Shown here one piece after another: positions 1 to 13,923 of a stretch of DNA of 64,000 nucleotides. Location: positions 682,001 to 746,000 of the forward strand of contig JAHGAU010000012.1 in assembly GCA_019925105.1 (NCBI GenBank), in the 5' to 3' direction. The DNA is from Niebla homalea (taxonomy: Eukaryota; Ascomycota; Lecanoromycetes; Lecanorales; Ramalinaceae). Positions within the stretch are counted from its first letter, which is position 1. The number at the start of each line of letters is the position of its first letter. Position numbers and translations under genes: made by a program. The notes below the pieces were generated by a model. The model had not been told where the DNA came from. It did no database searches and was given only the letters and a program-made list of their open reading frames with translations.

Positions 1-1
1 A

Positions 2-2399
<2,398 letters not shown>

Positions 2400-5019
2400 A
2401 CTTGATGCTCGACCCTGAATGTCAAGTTGCCTTGATCCATGCTCGGTCATAGACTTTGGCGTTCGGCTGCACATCAACCGCATTGCAGGAGAATTACATA
2501 GACACAACTAGACACTGCTCCACGCCGCATGCTCAAAACAAGGTAGGTTCAACCAGGGCAGGATTATGGAGGTGAAGAGAAGGTATGGCTGGCCAACCAG
2601 CGACTGTTACTTGGGTGTGATTATGAAGCACGCTCGGTCAGCCCAATATAGAGACATGAATTGATTCCCGAGTTAGATATCTAGCATGAACTTAAAGATC
2701 AATCGTATTGTGACGGCCTAAGGAGCGGATTCTTCCACAACCATCTCATCATCGAATGATCTTGTTGAGCTGATATGAGTTGATAAGACTTGAGCGGTCA
2801 AGTCGAGCTCCCACATTTGGGCAATTAGAAGAAGCAAATGCTTCGACAGACGACAGCGTTACGCTCGCCTGCGCCACGTATTCGAGGATGCTCCCCATGC
2901 TTGCTTCTTGCCTTGCCGCAATCTCAATACAACATAAGGTACGGTAGGCTGCCAGTGTGCCAGATCTTGAGGCACGGCTGGCCTGATGTGCAACCTCGGC
3001 TGAGACTGCAAAGCCAAAAGGTGACTGCAAGGAAGGCGCCGTGGTCTTGGCTCATGGACGATGAACGACGTTGCGTTGGCAATTGCCGAGAGAGAATGCT
3101 TTTTCAAGTATCTGCCCCGCTCTTATCAATTACGTATTGGATTCGCTGCTTTTGCGATGCTGGGAGGGGAAGTTGGGCCGAGAGAGGGGGCAAAGGATAA
3201 ACGTGGTCGCAGCGAAAGCACGAGGTCGAACGATGTCAAAATTGATTCTGTATGTGGAATTTGGGTGCAATGGGAAGACTATATATCATTGCGCCTGACG
3301 TTGAAAGAGCCTCAATAGGTAGCGTCCCAATAGCTCGGAATTCTTTAGCCTTTACTCTACAGGTCCTAGGCTCCTAGGTGGTTGGAAAGGACCCTACACC
3401 ACTAGCAAATTCCCATCAAATTGGTAACTGGTAACAGGTCCTGGGGACCACTAGCAAGTCGCAACATCGGCACTCAACAAGGCCATGCATAAAATTTACC
3501 CTCAGCACCCATGGAGCCACGTTCGCAACCGTCACCTCACGAACCTCTTCCCGTCTCTCTACCAAATCTTCTATGAATTGGAGTATGGCAATGAGTAAGC
3601 TTGACACTACGGCGTTCAAATGCATGAGCAAAACCGGCGACCTTTATCAATCCTCCCAACTTCACCACTGCTGTGCTCTTCAATGATTGGTTGCGGACAC
3701 ACCTGGAAGCTTTTGGGTTGTTGGACCCCCCTTTCACATGACATGGGCAATCAACGAGGTTACACCGCAGCATGCAGGCAGGCCGTTGCCCACGTTCTCG
3801 TGAACTTTGGTCTCCAATCTTTTCCCTTCTCCCGTTTCCCTATTTTGCCATCCCGAGGATCGCAGGCACCCATGTCGAGATCTTGAGTTTTGGGTTCATG
3901 CAGGCTGTAGTTCCAGACAGGACCTGCACCACTTTCAGAATCTTTCGTAAGTGGTAGGCGTCAGACCGCGCTCTAATGGGAAGGCTGCATGAGATGAGAT
4001 CAACGAATTTGCGATGAAGGCATGAGAGGCATTTGTTAATGCAGGTCTTAAACCAGGTGACTGGTCTGAGCTTCTCGCGCCAATGAGATCCATGTGTTCA
4101 AATGGTCCTCACTCCATCGAGCGGGATCGCAGAGATGATGCCTCGCTTAGAAAGTTAGAACGAAGCGGTGTCTTATCGGTGAATTGTGCCGAATCGCTGA
4201 TCCGCATCTATCCTTGTCACTTGTCACCCACATGTGACTTGTGAGTTTGTGACTTGCCCGCGCCTGCGGATAATAGTTATTCAAGGTTCAAACTCTCTGC
4301 CTCTCTCGTCCACCCACTTGTCGCGTTTAGGACTTGTGGTTGGCGAAATGGCCACCGCCTTTTCCTTTTCGGAACGGTTTGTCACGCTCTGGCTCGGTCT
4401 ATTCCCAGATCACTTTGAAAGGGGCACATCAATCAATCTTGATAGCAGTGGACGCTACATACGATACCAGCACTATCTGAGGTTGGAGATGTCTCTTATC
4501 AATTGCACGGGTTCTAGTCACGAACCAGGGTCAGACGTAATTGTCACCAGCATTTATCATATTCGTTGCTTTGTATGAAGTTTTCGGCCACGTTCAATAC
4601 TTCCATTACCGTAAATGAGTTGATAACTTGCATCTGCTACCCTAGCCAGTGTGAACCCGGTATGTGCCAGACATCTTGGTACGTTGTAGCGTTGCCTAAT
4701 CCTCGGAGTTTTGTGAAACCAGACCGCATAGAGCTCTCTTCGACCCACCCTATCATCTACAGTAGGAAGGTGGCTCAGAGGTAGCAAAGTCTTTCTTCCT
4801 AGCTGCGTCCAGTAATCTTCGATCCGCTCCCTCCTTTACAGTCCATATAGATGTCTGCAACTGCAAATTGTGTTTTGTAGCCATCAGTCGATCAAAGGGG
4901 AATCCCGGGTGTGTACACATCCGTAAAAGCGGCGCCAAGATTTCATACAATTCTAGAATGCATGTATTTTAGGTATTTTATAAGCGGGAGGGAAAGAACG
5001 AGGGGCTGGGGGAATTTTT
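2400..5019. other. Gene-poor intergenic region
   Basis: About 2.6 kb between the DBP2 stop and a pyrimidine-rich promoter-like tract. I see only short open frames without family resemblance or splice-joined extension, no tRNA and no clear repeat. The first few hundred bases should hold the DBP2 3' UTR. Confidence 0.5.
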
Positions 5020-6970
5020 AGGGGCTTCAGCCTTTTTTTTCTCTCACGTAGTCTCGTTTCTCTCGCAAACACCCACCGTCCCACCGACACTAAACCACCA
5101 ACCTTTCACCCTAGCCATCCACGACACTAGTCTCTCCATTTCACGCTATCGCTGCGCCTAGACCAAATCAAGCATTGACGAATCGCCAAATCAAGATCCC
5201 CAGAAGTACTGGAAATCAAGCATCACGGTCGAGCGTTACTCTGGCTGCTTGCAAACTGCGTGTCCGTGAAGCCTGAGGTGTTGCGACCCCAACCCATCAT
5301 TCTTCGGACGCGCTGGGTAACACAACAACAAGTTGCCCGACGCGGTCTTTCTTGCGAAGATCTCTCAATATCGCGAAACACGAGTACCACTATCGAAAGG
5401 GATAGTCAAGGACAAAAGGTATCATCACATGCAGAAGCGCGTTACATAATTCTGCTTATATACCATCTCTGATCGAATCTCTCATTCAGCGCCCCGAAAA
5501 AAATCTGTGGGATCCTTTTCCTGAGAAAGAAAGCTTGACTACTATCATCATCTCCGCGCGCCAACAAATCACGCCCGTGTTGACCAACCACGACTAGCAC
5601 ACCTTTTTTTTCTGTAGCCGTAACAAGCATCACAGCCAATCTTGTGGACTGCGGGGAAAGGCAGAAAGGGTTATTTCGCCCACCCGCTGTCCCAAATCAC
5701 TCGCCCATTCCGGTATCGCAGAAAGTCAACCGAGAAATCAACTACCACCCTTTCCTTGGAGACAGCCCCCAAGATCCCGGTGAAACCAAAACCCACCCAA
5801 GGGGCAGTCCGGCTCTTCCTTTCCTTCTTGGGCCCCGGGCTCGGCTTGCTGTAGGTAAGCTATAGGTAAGGTGTTCGAACGGCTGCCAGTCTATCATTGG
5901 TTTGTGACTGTTTGGCTCCCCGTAGCAGGACTGAAGGAGTGCGCCTAAGACACCAAAGCGCAAAAGCCGAGTCATCGTTCCTCCAAACTTGAACGCCAGT
6001 GCACGTTGAAGATCTTTGTCGATCGCGGTCCTGCCTATCTCTGTTAGTCTTGTTAAGGCCGCACGTTCTGCTGGAAACCCAGCAAAAGTCAACCAACTTC
6101 TCAAACAACCATAATCTGCTTGCCAAACTCAAAATATTCGGCGCAAGCGAGACTCAGAGACCAGAGTCGTGATCAGCTCGGAGGGAACAGCAAGTTGGAA
6201 CCTCATAATTTGCCCCACGAATAATATCTCTAGCTCATAGATTGGCGTGGCGGTTGCTGAGTTCGCCTCCACAACCCCCCTCACCCCTGCCTCATCAAAT
6301 TTTTCACGGTAGAAGAATCTGCTTCAGTGCTTCTTCTCCTGAGAACCACTGTTGCCACCCTGATTTACCACCGGTCCGACCAGCGCAAAACGTGGGTGCC
6401 ATTGTGGGCAAATTGCGCAACACTCCTGGAGCCTCGACAGTCATCCGTATCAGAGCTAAGTCAGAGACAAGTCTGGGGTCGTATTTTTCAGCGCTGGTGT
6501 CCATCAAAGCCCAACGCTATCAACCAAACCGCCCTCACTAAGCATCTAGTGTTGGAGGCTTACATTCACCGTGCTCGTTTGTTTACGCCATCTTCCCTGT
6601 AATCAGGAAAATCATAATCCCAACCATCTCAGCCGACGGCGGAGCTTGCTCGGAAGCTACTGACACGCCTTCAATTGGGCCTGGGTACCTGGAATTCAAC
6701 ACAAGCTGCGACATAATTCATACTTGAAAAGGCAATCCGCACCATCTCTTCGCGTGCTTTCTAGTCTTGTCAAACTATTTTGCTTGACACTTTCAACAAC
6801 ACCTCGACCATTCATAGCTAGAGGCTATTTTGCCCCAAGCTTACTCGATATACCCATATCGCGAGCTCTGTAAGTGTTGTTGCCCCCCCCTCGTCACTGT
6901 CCTCGGTGGTGTGTGACGAGCATACCAGGCATGTCACAAGCTAATGCATGTTTCTCGGCAGTCGCGTTTT
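5020..6970 (+). promoter_or_regulatory. Probable promoter and long 5' leader of con7
   Basis: Positions 5030-5170 are strikingly C/T-rich (a T8 run followed by CTCTC and CACCCACC stretches), as is typical just upstream of transcription starts in filamentous fungi. No coding frame is convincing until 6971. A well-formed intron (donor GTAAGT at 6870, branch GCTAATG, acceptor CAG at 6961) ends ten bases before the proposed start codon, so it would be a 5'-UTR intron. Whether transcription really begins near 5.1 kb is inference. Confidence 0.45.
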
Positions 6971-8293
6971 ATGGACAGAGGTGTACCCGGCCCATACTCG
7001 CAGCCAGGTTCGCAGACACGTCTACTACAGTCTTGACTGTCGTCTCCAATCGAACCACCATCCTAAAAAACCCGCGCAGATCCCGCATCTGCTGCGCAGT
7101 ACGCGTCCACGCCCCATCAGGAAGTGCGGCCAGCACCGCCGAATTATCAATCCAGTCAGACTCCGTCCTCCGAGTACTTGGCGCGTCGACCCTACCAACA
7201 ACAGCAGTCAAATAGCCCACTAGCTGCAGCAAGCATGGCTCAATCAACAAGTCCGTCAATGCCTTTGCAAGATGGACATCATGATGACCATCAGCACCCT
7301 CAACATATCAAGTCTAACTCCGAAGTGCCTGTAGATCCAAATATTGCGGCATCTAGTCCGACTTACCCACCTTACTCTCCCTACGCGCCTCACGACATGT
7401 CACATTATCAGGGGCACCCTCCTCCACCGGGCTACCCTCCCCAGCAATGGCCTCATCAACATCCAGGATACGCTCACGGCATGCCTGGTGGACCATACAG
7501 TTCTCCTGGAAGCGCCGCATCGGGGACCCCTGCCAGCGCAGGACCACGGCCGGGTCAGGTAAGAGCTGCTGATTCTTTCCGAGTCATACCATTCACTTAG
7601 CGTTGCAAGCAGAGTCCTCACCCTCTATCTCAGGTCTACTCATTCGTTCCGATCCCGGGTGCACAGCAGCACAAGCGCCCTCGCCGCCGCTATGAGGAAA
7701 TAGAACGCATGTACAAGTGTGGATGGCAAGGCTGCGAGAAAGCATATGGGACATTGAATCATCTTAATGCGCACGTAACCATGCAATCGCACGGAACGAA
7801 GAGAACCCCTGAAGGTAGGTTGGACATGTCGATTCTTATCTTGTCCTTGCATGATTTAGCCACATCTATGACGAGCCCTACGGGTAGGGCCAGCACATAA
7901 TGCAGCTTCACGCTTGGCCGTTTGAGTGCATGCAGACTAGTGGCCTAGTGCTTGCTAACGGATTTCATACTAGAGTTCAAAGAGATCCGAAAGGAGTGGA
8001 AGCAACGAAAAAAGGAAGAAGACAGCGCGCGCAAAGCCGAAGACGATCGGGCACGCGCCCAGAACGGAGGCGGTGCCGAAAATCAAGCCGGCGACCCCAA
8101 TCAGCCTCAGGGACCCAACTATCCGTCAGGCGGTAATCGTCCTCAGCTTCCACCTATCGGGTATGCTCCTTCGGGTGCACAAGTCGCTCAACCATACCCC
8201 AGTGGTGTGGATCAGATGTACCAGGCAGGCAGCAATGGCCAGGTCTACCCCGGATACCCGCACTCGCCCTACGGACAGGGCCAGCAAATGTAA
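6971..8293 (+). CDS. con7: Con7-type C2H2 zinc-finger transcription factor
   Basis: Nuclear regulator of the Con7 family, known from rice blast and Fusarium as a controller of conidiation, cell-wall genes and infection-related morphogenesis. Exons 6971-7019, 7080-7558, 7634-7814 and 7974-8293 join to 342 residues. The N-terminal two thirds are Pro/Gln/Ser/Tyr-rich. The family signature follows: HKRPRRRYEEIERMYKCGW, then a C2H2 finger with CGWQGC and HLNAHVTMQSH (C-x4-C...H-x3-H-x3-H spacing), KRTPEEFKEIRKEWKQRKK and a low-complexity tail rich in Gly, Pro and Tyr. Intron 3 has a consensus branch CTAAC. The first intron has a non-canonical GTCTAC donor, so the first 17 residues are the least certain part. 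An ATG start at 6971 is preferred because the frame of exon 2 is stopped just upstream of its acceptor. Confidence 0.88.
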
Positions 8294-9758
8294 TTTGGGG
8301 ACGTACAGCGCCGTAGCAGACGCACGTGCTAATGTCTGAGCAGCAATTGATCCTCTCCAAGGTCTGCTTCGGCTCGGACTAGCTCGCTGTGGTCCAGATT
8401 ATTATACCTTTCCTGGAGTGAACAATTATGAATTTTGACTCATCGTATTTAGCGATTCATGATCGTACCAGGTGGGAGCGGAGGAAACTGGGTCTACCGC
8501 AATTGGCGGCGGTCTGAATTGCATAGCAATCGGAGTCCGATTCACTGGAGGGGGCACCCGGGTGTGTTTTGTTGCGGGATGGTGGTTTGTCACGAACTGG
8601 CACAAGGCACGACGCTTACGACTTTCCTTTTCGATTCAACACCGCGCGATCATTCGTCCACTGGAGGGCAAATATATCTTGGGTCCCAGAGCACGCGCAT
8701 CGACATCCTCGACGACGACCAACTATGTGATGGGCAGATAATAGGTGGATCTTGTCAATTCTATCGGCAAAACTTGTCCCTACTTCGTCCCTCTCTCTCT
8801 ACTATCAAGGGACGGACGGAGGAAAGTGAGGGAAGGTAATGGCGGCCACAGTTCAGCTTGGAGGGCTAATTCTCAGCTATTCTTGGATTGATACCACTTC
8901 GCGCGCGTGTGTGTGCACCTTGGGGTGCACTTACAACGACATCTCTTCACTGTATCTAAGATGTTTGCGTGTTTTTGAGGAGTTGGGAGGAGAGCAAGGA
9001 CTCTTCTTCAGCACTGAAGATCAGATTGTTAGCTATAGCAGTTGCTTCATCAAAGGCGTCACCCCAACCCAAGAGTCTCTTTGCAGGAGTGAATAGCATG
9101 GTGAATAGGCTCGTGAATCTCGAACCCATATCAAAACGCAGCATGCATGACCACGCCACCACCACCATTTCCACGGTCCCACCTTTTCCACGTGGTGAGA
9201 CCCAATATTTATTATCTTCTAGCGCCATCTTGCTTGACAAGCTCCGGCATTCGTTATGCAAGATCGAGCTACCGCGGCTGCTAAATTAGTGATGCCGTAT
9301 CATGCTTGCTGGTGCTGCTATAAACGGTAGGCTAAGGAGTACGGACTACTACCAACGGTAATTTGCCTTACCGTAGTTTCCTCCAAGCATGCTCCCGCGG
9401 TCGCCCAGCGCCAACGCTGAGACCGCATGGCCTGCGGGGCCTTGAAACGCGGGGCCCCGAAGACTGGTTCTGACCTAATGTAGTGGCCGCGGAGCCCGAA
9501 CGGACAATGGTGCAGAAAGCCACTTGACCTCCTTGTTGCAACTTCAACTTCCACACGTGAAAATATTGACATTATTAAAATAATATCCCGTACTTCTCCG
9601 GACCGCCTCTAAGGAATGTGCACAAGCTTGAACGCACCTCATTTGCTTTATTGTACCAGCAATTTGAACATTGTAATAGCCTGGAGACACTACATCCTGG
9701 GAAAATCCTTTCTCTCTGCTTGACGCCCTCGGTTGCTGATCTGCCTCGACATCATAAG
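8294..9758. other. Intergenic region, nothing recognised
   Basis: About 1.46 kb between con7 and the PPR gene. It contains only short frames without family resemblance. A GC-rich patch lies around 9390-9500. The 5' end must carry the con7 3' UTR and the 3' end the promoter of the PPR gene. Confidence 0.5.
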
Positions 9759-11963
9759 ATGCTGGACTGCTCGGCCTGCATACAGCGATGCCTCCGCACT
9801 CTCTTTTCAGATGGTCTGACTACTCCTCCACCGCTCATATTGATCTCTCGGACCTCGGCACGTCATTCACGCTTTCACAGTTCTCCATCATGGAGGGCCT
9901 CCCGGAGGTACGCCACCGAGGCAATTCAACCACGACCAGTCACCGATAGCATACCTGCAGATCTACAACCTCGACAGGAACCCGATGCCGAAGTCGAAGA
10001 TGCCTCCTTGAGACGCCCACCAATTCCTGAACGGCTCTACAGTGAATCAAATTTGAAGCGCGAGCTTGTGTGGCTTGCAGACCCCCTTAGGCTTGCGCAG
10101 GAAGTCGTCAAGCTGCTCAAGCTAGATTCCCTCCAAGGATATGCAAAAGCTGAAGGCCTGGTCCGGCTTGCGAGCAAACAGATGGCATGCACCGTGAGCT
10201 GGAACCATTTGATCGATTATGATATGAGCAAAGGCTCCGTCAAGTCAGCCCTGAAGCATTATCAGGAGGTGGGTCAATATTGCAAGGGCATTTCTCTGCG
10301 CACGGCTGATTTAAATTTCTTGCAGATGAAAAAGCGAGCCCAAACTCCAGATGCCTACACATACATGACCCTCTTCCGAGGCTTTAGCTGGAACACCTGG
10401 TATCACAAAACCCTGGAACAGACACTGTCTATATACCACTCCATGTTCGCCGACACGTCACCGGTAAAGCCCTCCATCGCCCATACCAACGCCGTATTGA
10501 AGGTTTGCGCTTTCACTGGGGACCTTGATGCAATGTTTGGTGTCGCCGCACGACTCCCCACCCACGGTAAAGGCGCCCCGGATACCCTGACTTTTACCGT
10601 GATCGTGAACGCGATCAGGAATAAAGCAAGAGAAGACACAAAAGGTCAGCACGTCACTGCAAGCCTTGTGGAACGGCAGAGGGCGGCGGTGTTGCAAGGC
10701 AGGAGGATTTGGGGCGAGATCCGAGATCGCTGGGTGGCTGGGGATCTGCGTGTGGATGAAGAACTCGTTTGTGCCGTGGGAAGGCTGCTGTTGACTGGGA
10801 ATACAAATCAAGATAGTGATGATGTATTGTCCTTGGTGGAGATGACTATGGGGATACCCAGACAAATCTCCCGGTTCGGTGACCCTGCACGCAAGACTTA
10901 TGTGGAGCAGCAAAAGCACATGCGAAGGACGAGGGCGGAAAGTCCAGAAGACGAGCTAGAAACACTTCTACCTCCGAGAAAAGCAGAAGAAAAACCCAAT
11001 CATACCACAGCACTAGACTCTGGACTTGCCCAACAAGATGGCGAATCCTTGAACCCCTTTGCCCCGCTCTCCAAATTCCTGCCGGAGCAGTACCGCATTC
11101 GCGCCGGCGAGAACACACTTTCCCTCGTCCTCGAGGCCTGCACATCTCTCCGCCTCTACCGTCCAGCTCAAGACTACTGGGGCCTCCTCACCTCTCCTGA
11201 TGACTACAGCATCATCCCCGACCAAGCCAACTACCATGCCTATCTGCGTCTCCTCCGCCTCCAACGCGCCTCGAAATTCTCTCTCGACATTGTCGAGGAG
11301 ATGGCGAATGGCACCTTAGTCGCCCCACCAAAGCGAGCCGACAGACAAACCAACCCACCACCACCTTCCCCCATCCAAGTCAAAACCTTCCGCATCGCCC
11401 TCTCCACTTGCGCGCGCGACAAGATGAATCCGAATGCGCTGGGGTATGCGCAGCGGCTCGTCCGCATCATGACGGACACCCTCGAGGACCCGGACCCGCA
11501 ATGCCTGATCTCTCTACTAAACGTCGCGGTGGGCCGTGAGCCCCGTGAGTGGCGCGTGTTGCTGTCCGTTTTGCAGAGTCAGGAGGCCAATGTCCGCAAC
11601 ATCCGGGGCATGATTGCCTACAAGAAGTTCGCACCTGAGATCAAAACTCGCAGGGAGGAACGAGTGGGGGAGGAAGTGATGGTGATGGAGCTGCTGAGGT
11701 TGATGGTCAGTGTGTACGATCAGGTGATGCTGTTGGGGAAGGAGGTGATGGGTGCGAAGGAGAAGAGGGAGTGTATGGAGCAGAAGACCAGGATTACGGC
11801 GTTGATGACGAGGAGGATGAGCACGCAAAGGGGATTGCACAGGAAGGCGAAGGTGAGGGGTGTTGTGAGTGATAATATGGGGACGGGAGTGGATGATCTT
11901 CCCAAGGGGACAGATACGTCCAGGTCCTCGAGGAACTTGATGAGGGCCATAAAGAGAGTATGA
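9759..11963 (+). CDS. Mitochondrial pentatricopeptide-repeat (PPR) protein
   Basis: Probable organellar RNA-binding protein. The ATG at 9759 is the first in frame; the frame is open further upstream but only from a GTG. The N-terminus is a classic mitochondrial presequence: no acidic residue for about 20 positions, Arg/Ser/Thr-rich, with RRYATEA resembling a cleavage site. Helical PPR units are visible, for example TYMTLFRGF, THTNAVLK-like and ANYHAYLRLLRL stretches. A 57-nt insert at 10269-10325 (GTGGGT...TTGCAG with a CTGAT branch) has no stop and keeps frame, but removing it joins ALKHYQE to MKKRAQTPDAYTYM, restoring one continuous PPR helix pair. I therefore treat it as an intron, giving 715 residues. 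The C-terminus is basic. Its RNA target cannot be told from sequence. Confidence 0.82.
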   Translation: MLDCSACIQRCLRTLFSDGLTTPPPLILISRTSARHSRFHSSPSWRASRRYATEAIQPRPVTDSIPADLQPRQEPDAEVEDASLRRPPIPERLYSESNLKRELVWLADPLRLAQEVVKLLKLDSLQGYAKAEGLVRLASKQMACTVSWNHLIDYDMSKGSVKSALKHYQEVGQYCKGISLRTADLNFLQMKKRAQTPDAYTYMTLFRGFSWNTWYHKTLEQTLSIYHSMFADTSPVKPSIAHTNAVLKVCAFTGDLDAMFGVAARLPTHGKGAPDTLTFTVIVNAIRNKAREDTKGQHVTASLVERQRAAVLQGRRIWGEIRDRWVAGDLRVDEELVCAVGRLLLTGNTNQDSDDVLSLVEMTMGIPRQISRFGDPARKTYVEQQKHMRRTRAESPEDELETLLPPRKAEEKPNHTTALDSGLAQQDGESLNPFAPLSKFLPEQYRIRAGENTLSLVLEACTSLRLYRPAQDYWGLLTSPDDYSIIPDQANYHAYLRLLRLQRASKFSLDIVEEMANGTLVAPPKRADRQTNPPPPSPIQVKTFRIALSTCARDKMNPNALGYAQRLVRIMTDTLEDPDPQCLISLLNVAVGREPREWRVLLSVLQSQEANVRNIRGMIAYKKFAPEIKTRREERVGEEVMVMELLRLMVSVYDQVMLLGKEVMGAKEKRECMEQKTRITALMTRRMSTQRGLHRKAKVRGVVSDNMGTGVDDLPKGTDTSRSSRNLMRAIKRV

Positions 11964-12178
11964 GGGTCTCAACCCCAAACTACTTCTAATCACAAATTCT
12001 GGATTGATCACGAGGGCCTCGCCATACTCTTGCAACCATTGAGCCGTTCAGGGGAATCAGTAAATCATTTCGTTTAGCAAATTCATGTGAACCATGAGGC
12101 TCACAGCGGACTTGTAGCAACTCTCCTTTGCCGCAAGGAGCCCTTCTTGTAAACCCTCCAGTCTACGGTTCGAGCCCC

Positions 12179-13705
12179 TCAATACGTCCTCACCAGATTC
12201 CTCAAATACCAATCCACCAACTTCCTCCCCACCTTGGCCTCACTCGTGTGGATCAGATCGCCCTGCAGTGCATAATCCAAATCACTCATGTTCACCGTCT
12301 CGCCCTCCAGCAAGGCCCCCTCGCTCCACCTCGTCTGCCGACTCCTCTGCTTGTTGACCAGCAGCCAACTCCTCAGCTGCTCCGGCTCGACCTCGAGGAA
12401 GCCGGCCAACTTCTTCAGATCCATGGTCGTGTACAGCTTCAGGTAGGACCGGATCGTGGGCGAGAACATCGTGTTCCTCACCTCGGACATGAAGATGGCG
12501 GCATGGTGATCGACGGGATCGACGTTCACGGCCGGGTGATCAAAGTCCGGCGGGGTGGGGCTGATAAACTTCGGGCACGCGCTCCGGAAGAGCTCCTCGA
12601 ACAGGGCGAGGCTCTCGGGCCCGCCCCGCTGCAGCCGGACGAGCTGATCGCCGTACTTCTCCCGCAGGGCGATATGGATGGTGTCGTCCAGCTTCATCGG
12701 GTTGAAGGCGACGCAGATGGCAATGAGGGCGTACATCTGCTCGTTCTTCTTGGTGACGCTGTCGTACTGGGCGTTCTTCTGGAAGTTCTTGGTGCGGGAG
12801 ACGTAGACGAGGATGTGGCTGAACATGCGGATGGCGTCGGCGTAGCGGCGCATCATCATGTAGGAGAAGCCGACGTAGTAGTAGGTGGTGAAGTGCGCCG
12901 CCACCACGCGGGCGAACATGGCCTTCTTGTTCAGCTCGATGTCGTCGAGCGTTTTGAGGGCCAGGGAGAAGTCGCCGAGCAGACAGTGCACCCGCAGCAG
13001 TCCGATGATGGAGAAGTAGCCGAGCATGCGGTAGAGGGGCCGGGTGCCGTAGTCGCCGGCCACGGTGTTGGGGTCCTCGTTGCGTTTAATGGCGAGGAGT
13101 TGCTCGTTGATCTGGGAGCGTTGGATGAGGGAGTAGAGGACATTGAGGACGGAGTAGCAGCCCCAGGTGTTGGGGTTCTCGCGGAGTAAGGCGGCTTCGG
13201 AGGTCTCGTCTTCGGAGGAGGTGGGGGAGGTGGAGCGGGCGATGCGGTTGCGGTAGCGGCAGAAGGACTCGAATTGGTAGATGAATTCGTCGATGACGTC
13301 CCAGGCCCAGTAGTACTGTTAGAACATTGTCATCAGTCTGTATTTCGCTGGCTTGGGTTAGAGGCCGCCTACGGTGGGAACATCTAGATCGACGGGGCCT
13401 TCGGAATTGAGGATGTAGTGAAAGAGACTGCAGTAATTGTCGTAGCTGGCAAACTTGGTTTCTAGAGTGGCTTGGTATTCCAACGGAGTGGCAGCAGCTT
13501 GAAGCTGGGCTTGGATGTCTTGCGGTCCTGGTTGACTTCCATACGAGGCGGTCCGGTCAAGGTCATTCATGCCATCCTCGAAATGGACCTGCTCGCTGTA
13601 GTCTTGCGCCATGGCATCTTCCTCCCTGTCCAGCTCATCCTCCTCTGTAGGCCTATTTCTGCGATCTGCCGTCTCGTACGGCGCACGTTGTATGTTGAGC
13701 GCCAT
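12179..13705 (-). CDS. eif3l: Translation initiation factor eIF3 subunit L
   Basis: Cytoplasmic PCI-domain subunit of the eIF3 complex that recruits mRNA to the 40S ribosome. Exon 1 runs 13705-13373, a 57-nt intron 13372-13316, exon 2 13315-12179; 489 residues in all. The N-terminus holds the acidic [10 protein letters not shown] stretch. Exon 2 starts with [18 protein letters not shown], the signature region of the family, followed by a TPR-like helical part ([28 protein letters not shown]) and a C-terminal PCI domain ([19 protein letters not shown]). Codons end mostly in C or G, which creates a long false open frame on the opposite strand. The start at 13705 is the only in-frame ATG after an upstream stop. 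Divergent with the nitrilase gene, 218 bp apart. Confidence 0.95.
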
Positions 13706-13923
13706 GATGGGGGGGTATGGAGCAATGGCAATGGGATCCGTCAATATCTGCGTAGTTCAATATTTCGCTTGTGGGTTTTGAGGGACGTTGAATCTTGTGA
13801 CAGGACAGTCCTCTCCGCAAGCCATCCCCGCCGCCGCCCCGCACCCTGCCTCCTTGCTCTCTTTTCCCCCCGCGAGGTTACTCGAGGAGCATTTTCCCCT
13901 CGTCGGACACATTGCCGCTGGCC

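Noticed and set aside
9618..9758. N-terminal extension of the PPR frame
   Set aside because: Open but begins at GTG; the first ATG at 9759 directly starts a good mitochondrial presequence.
12120..12180. tRNA-like B box (GGTTCGAGCCC)
   Set aside because: No pairing T-arm, no A box and no acceptor stem upstream; it overlaps the end of eIF3l.
12128..13189. 353-codon open frame on the plus strand
   Set aside because: It is the complement of eIF3l, whose codons end mainly in G or C; the plus-strand product is Leu/Val/Gly/His-rich with no family resemblance.
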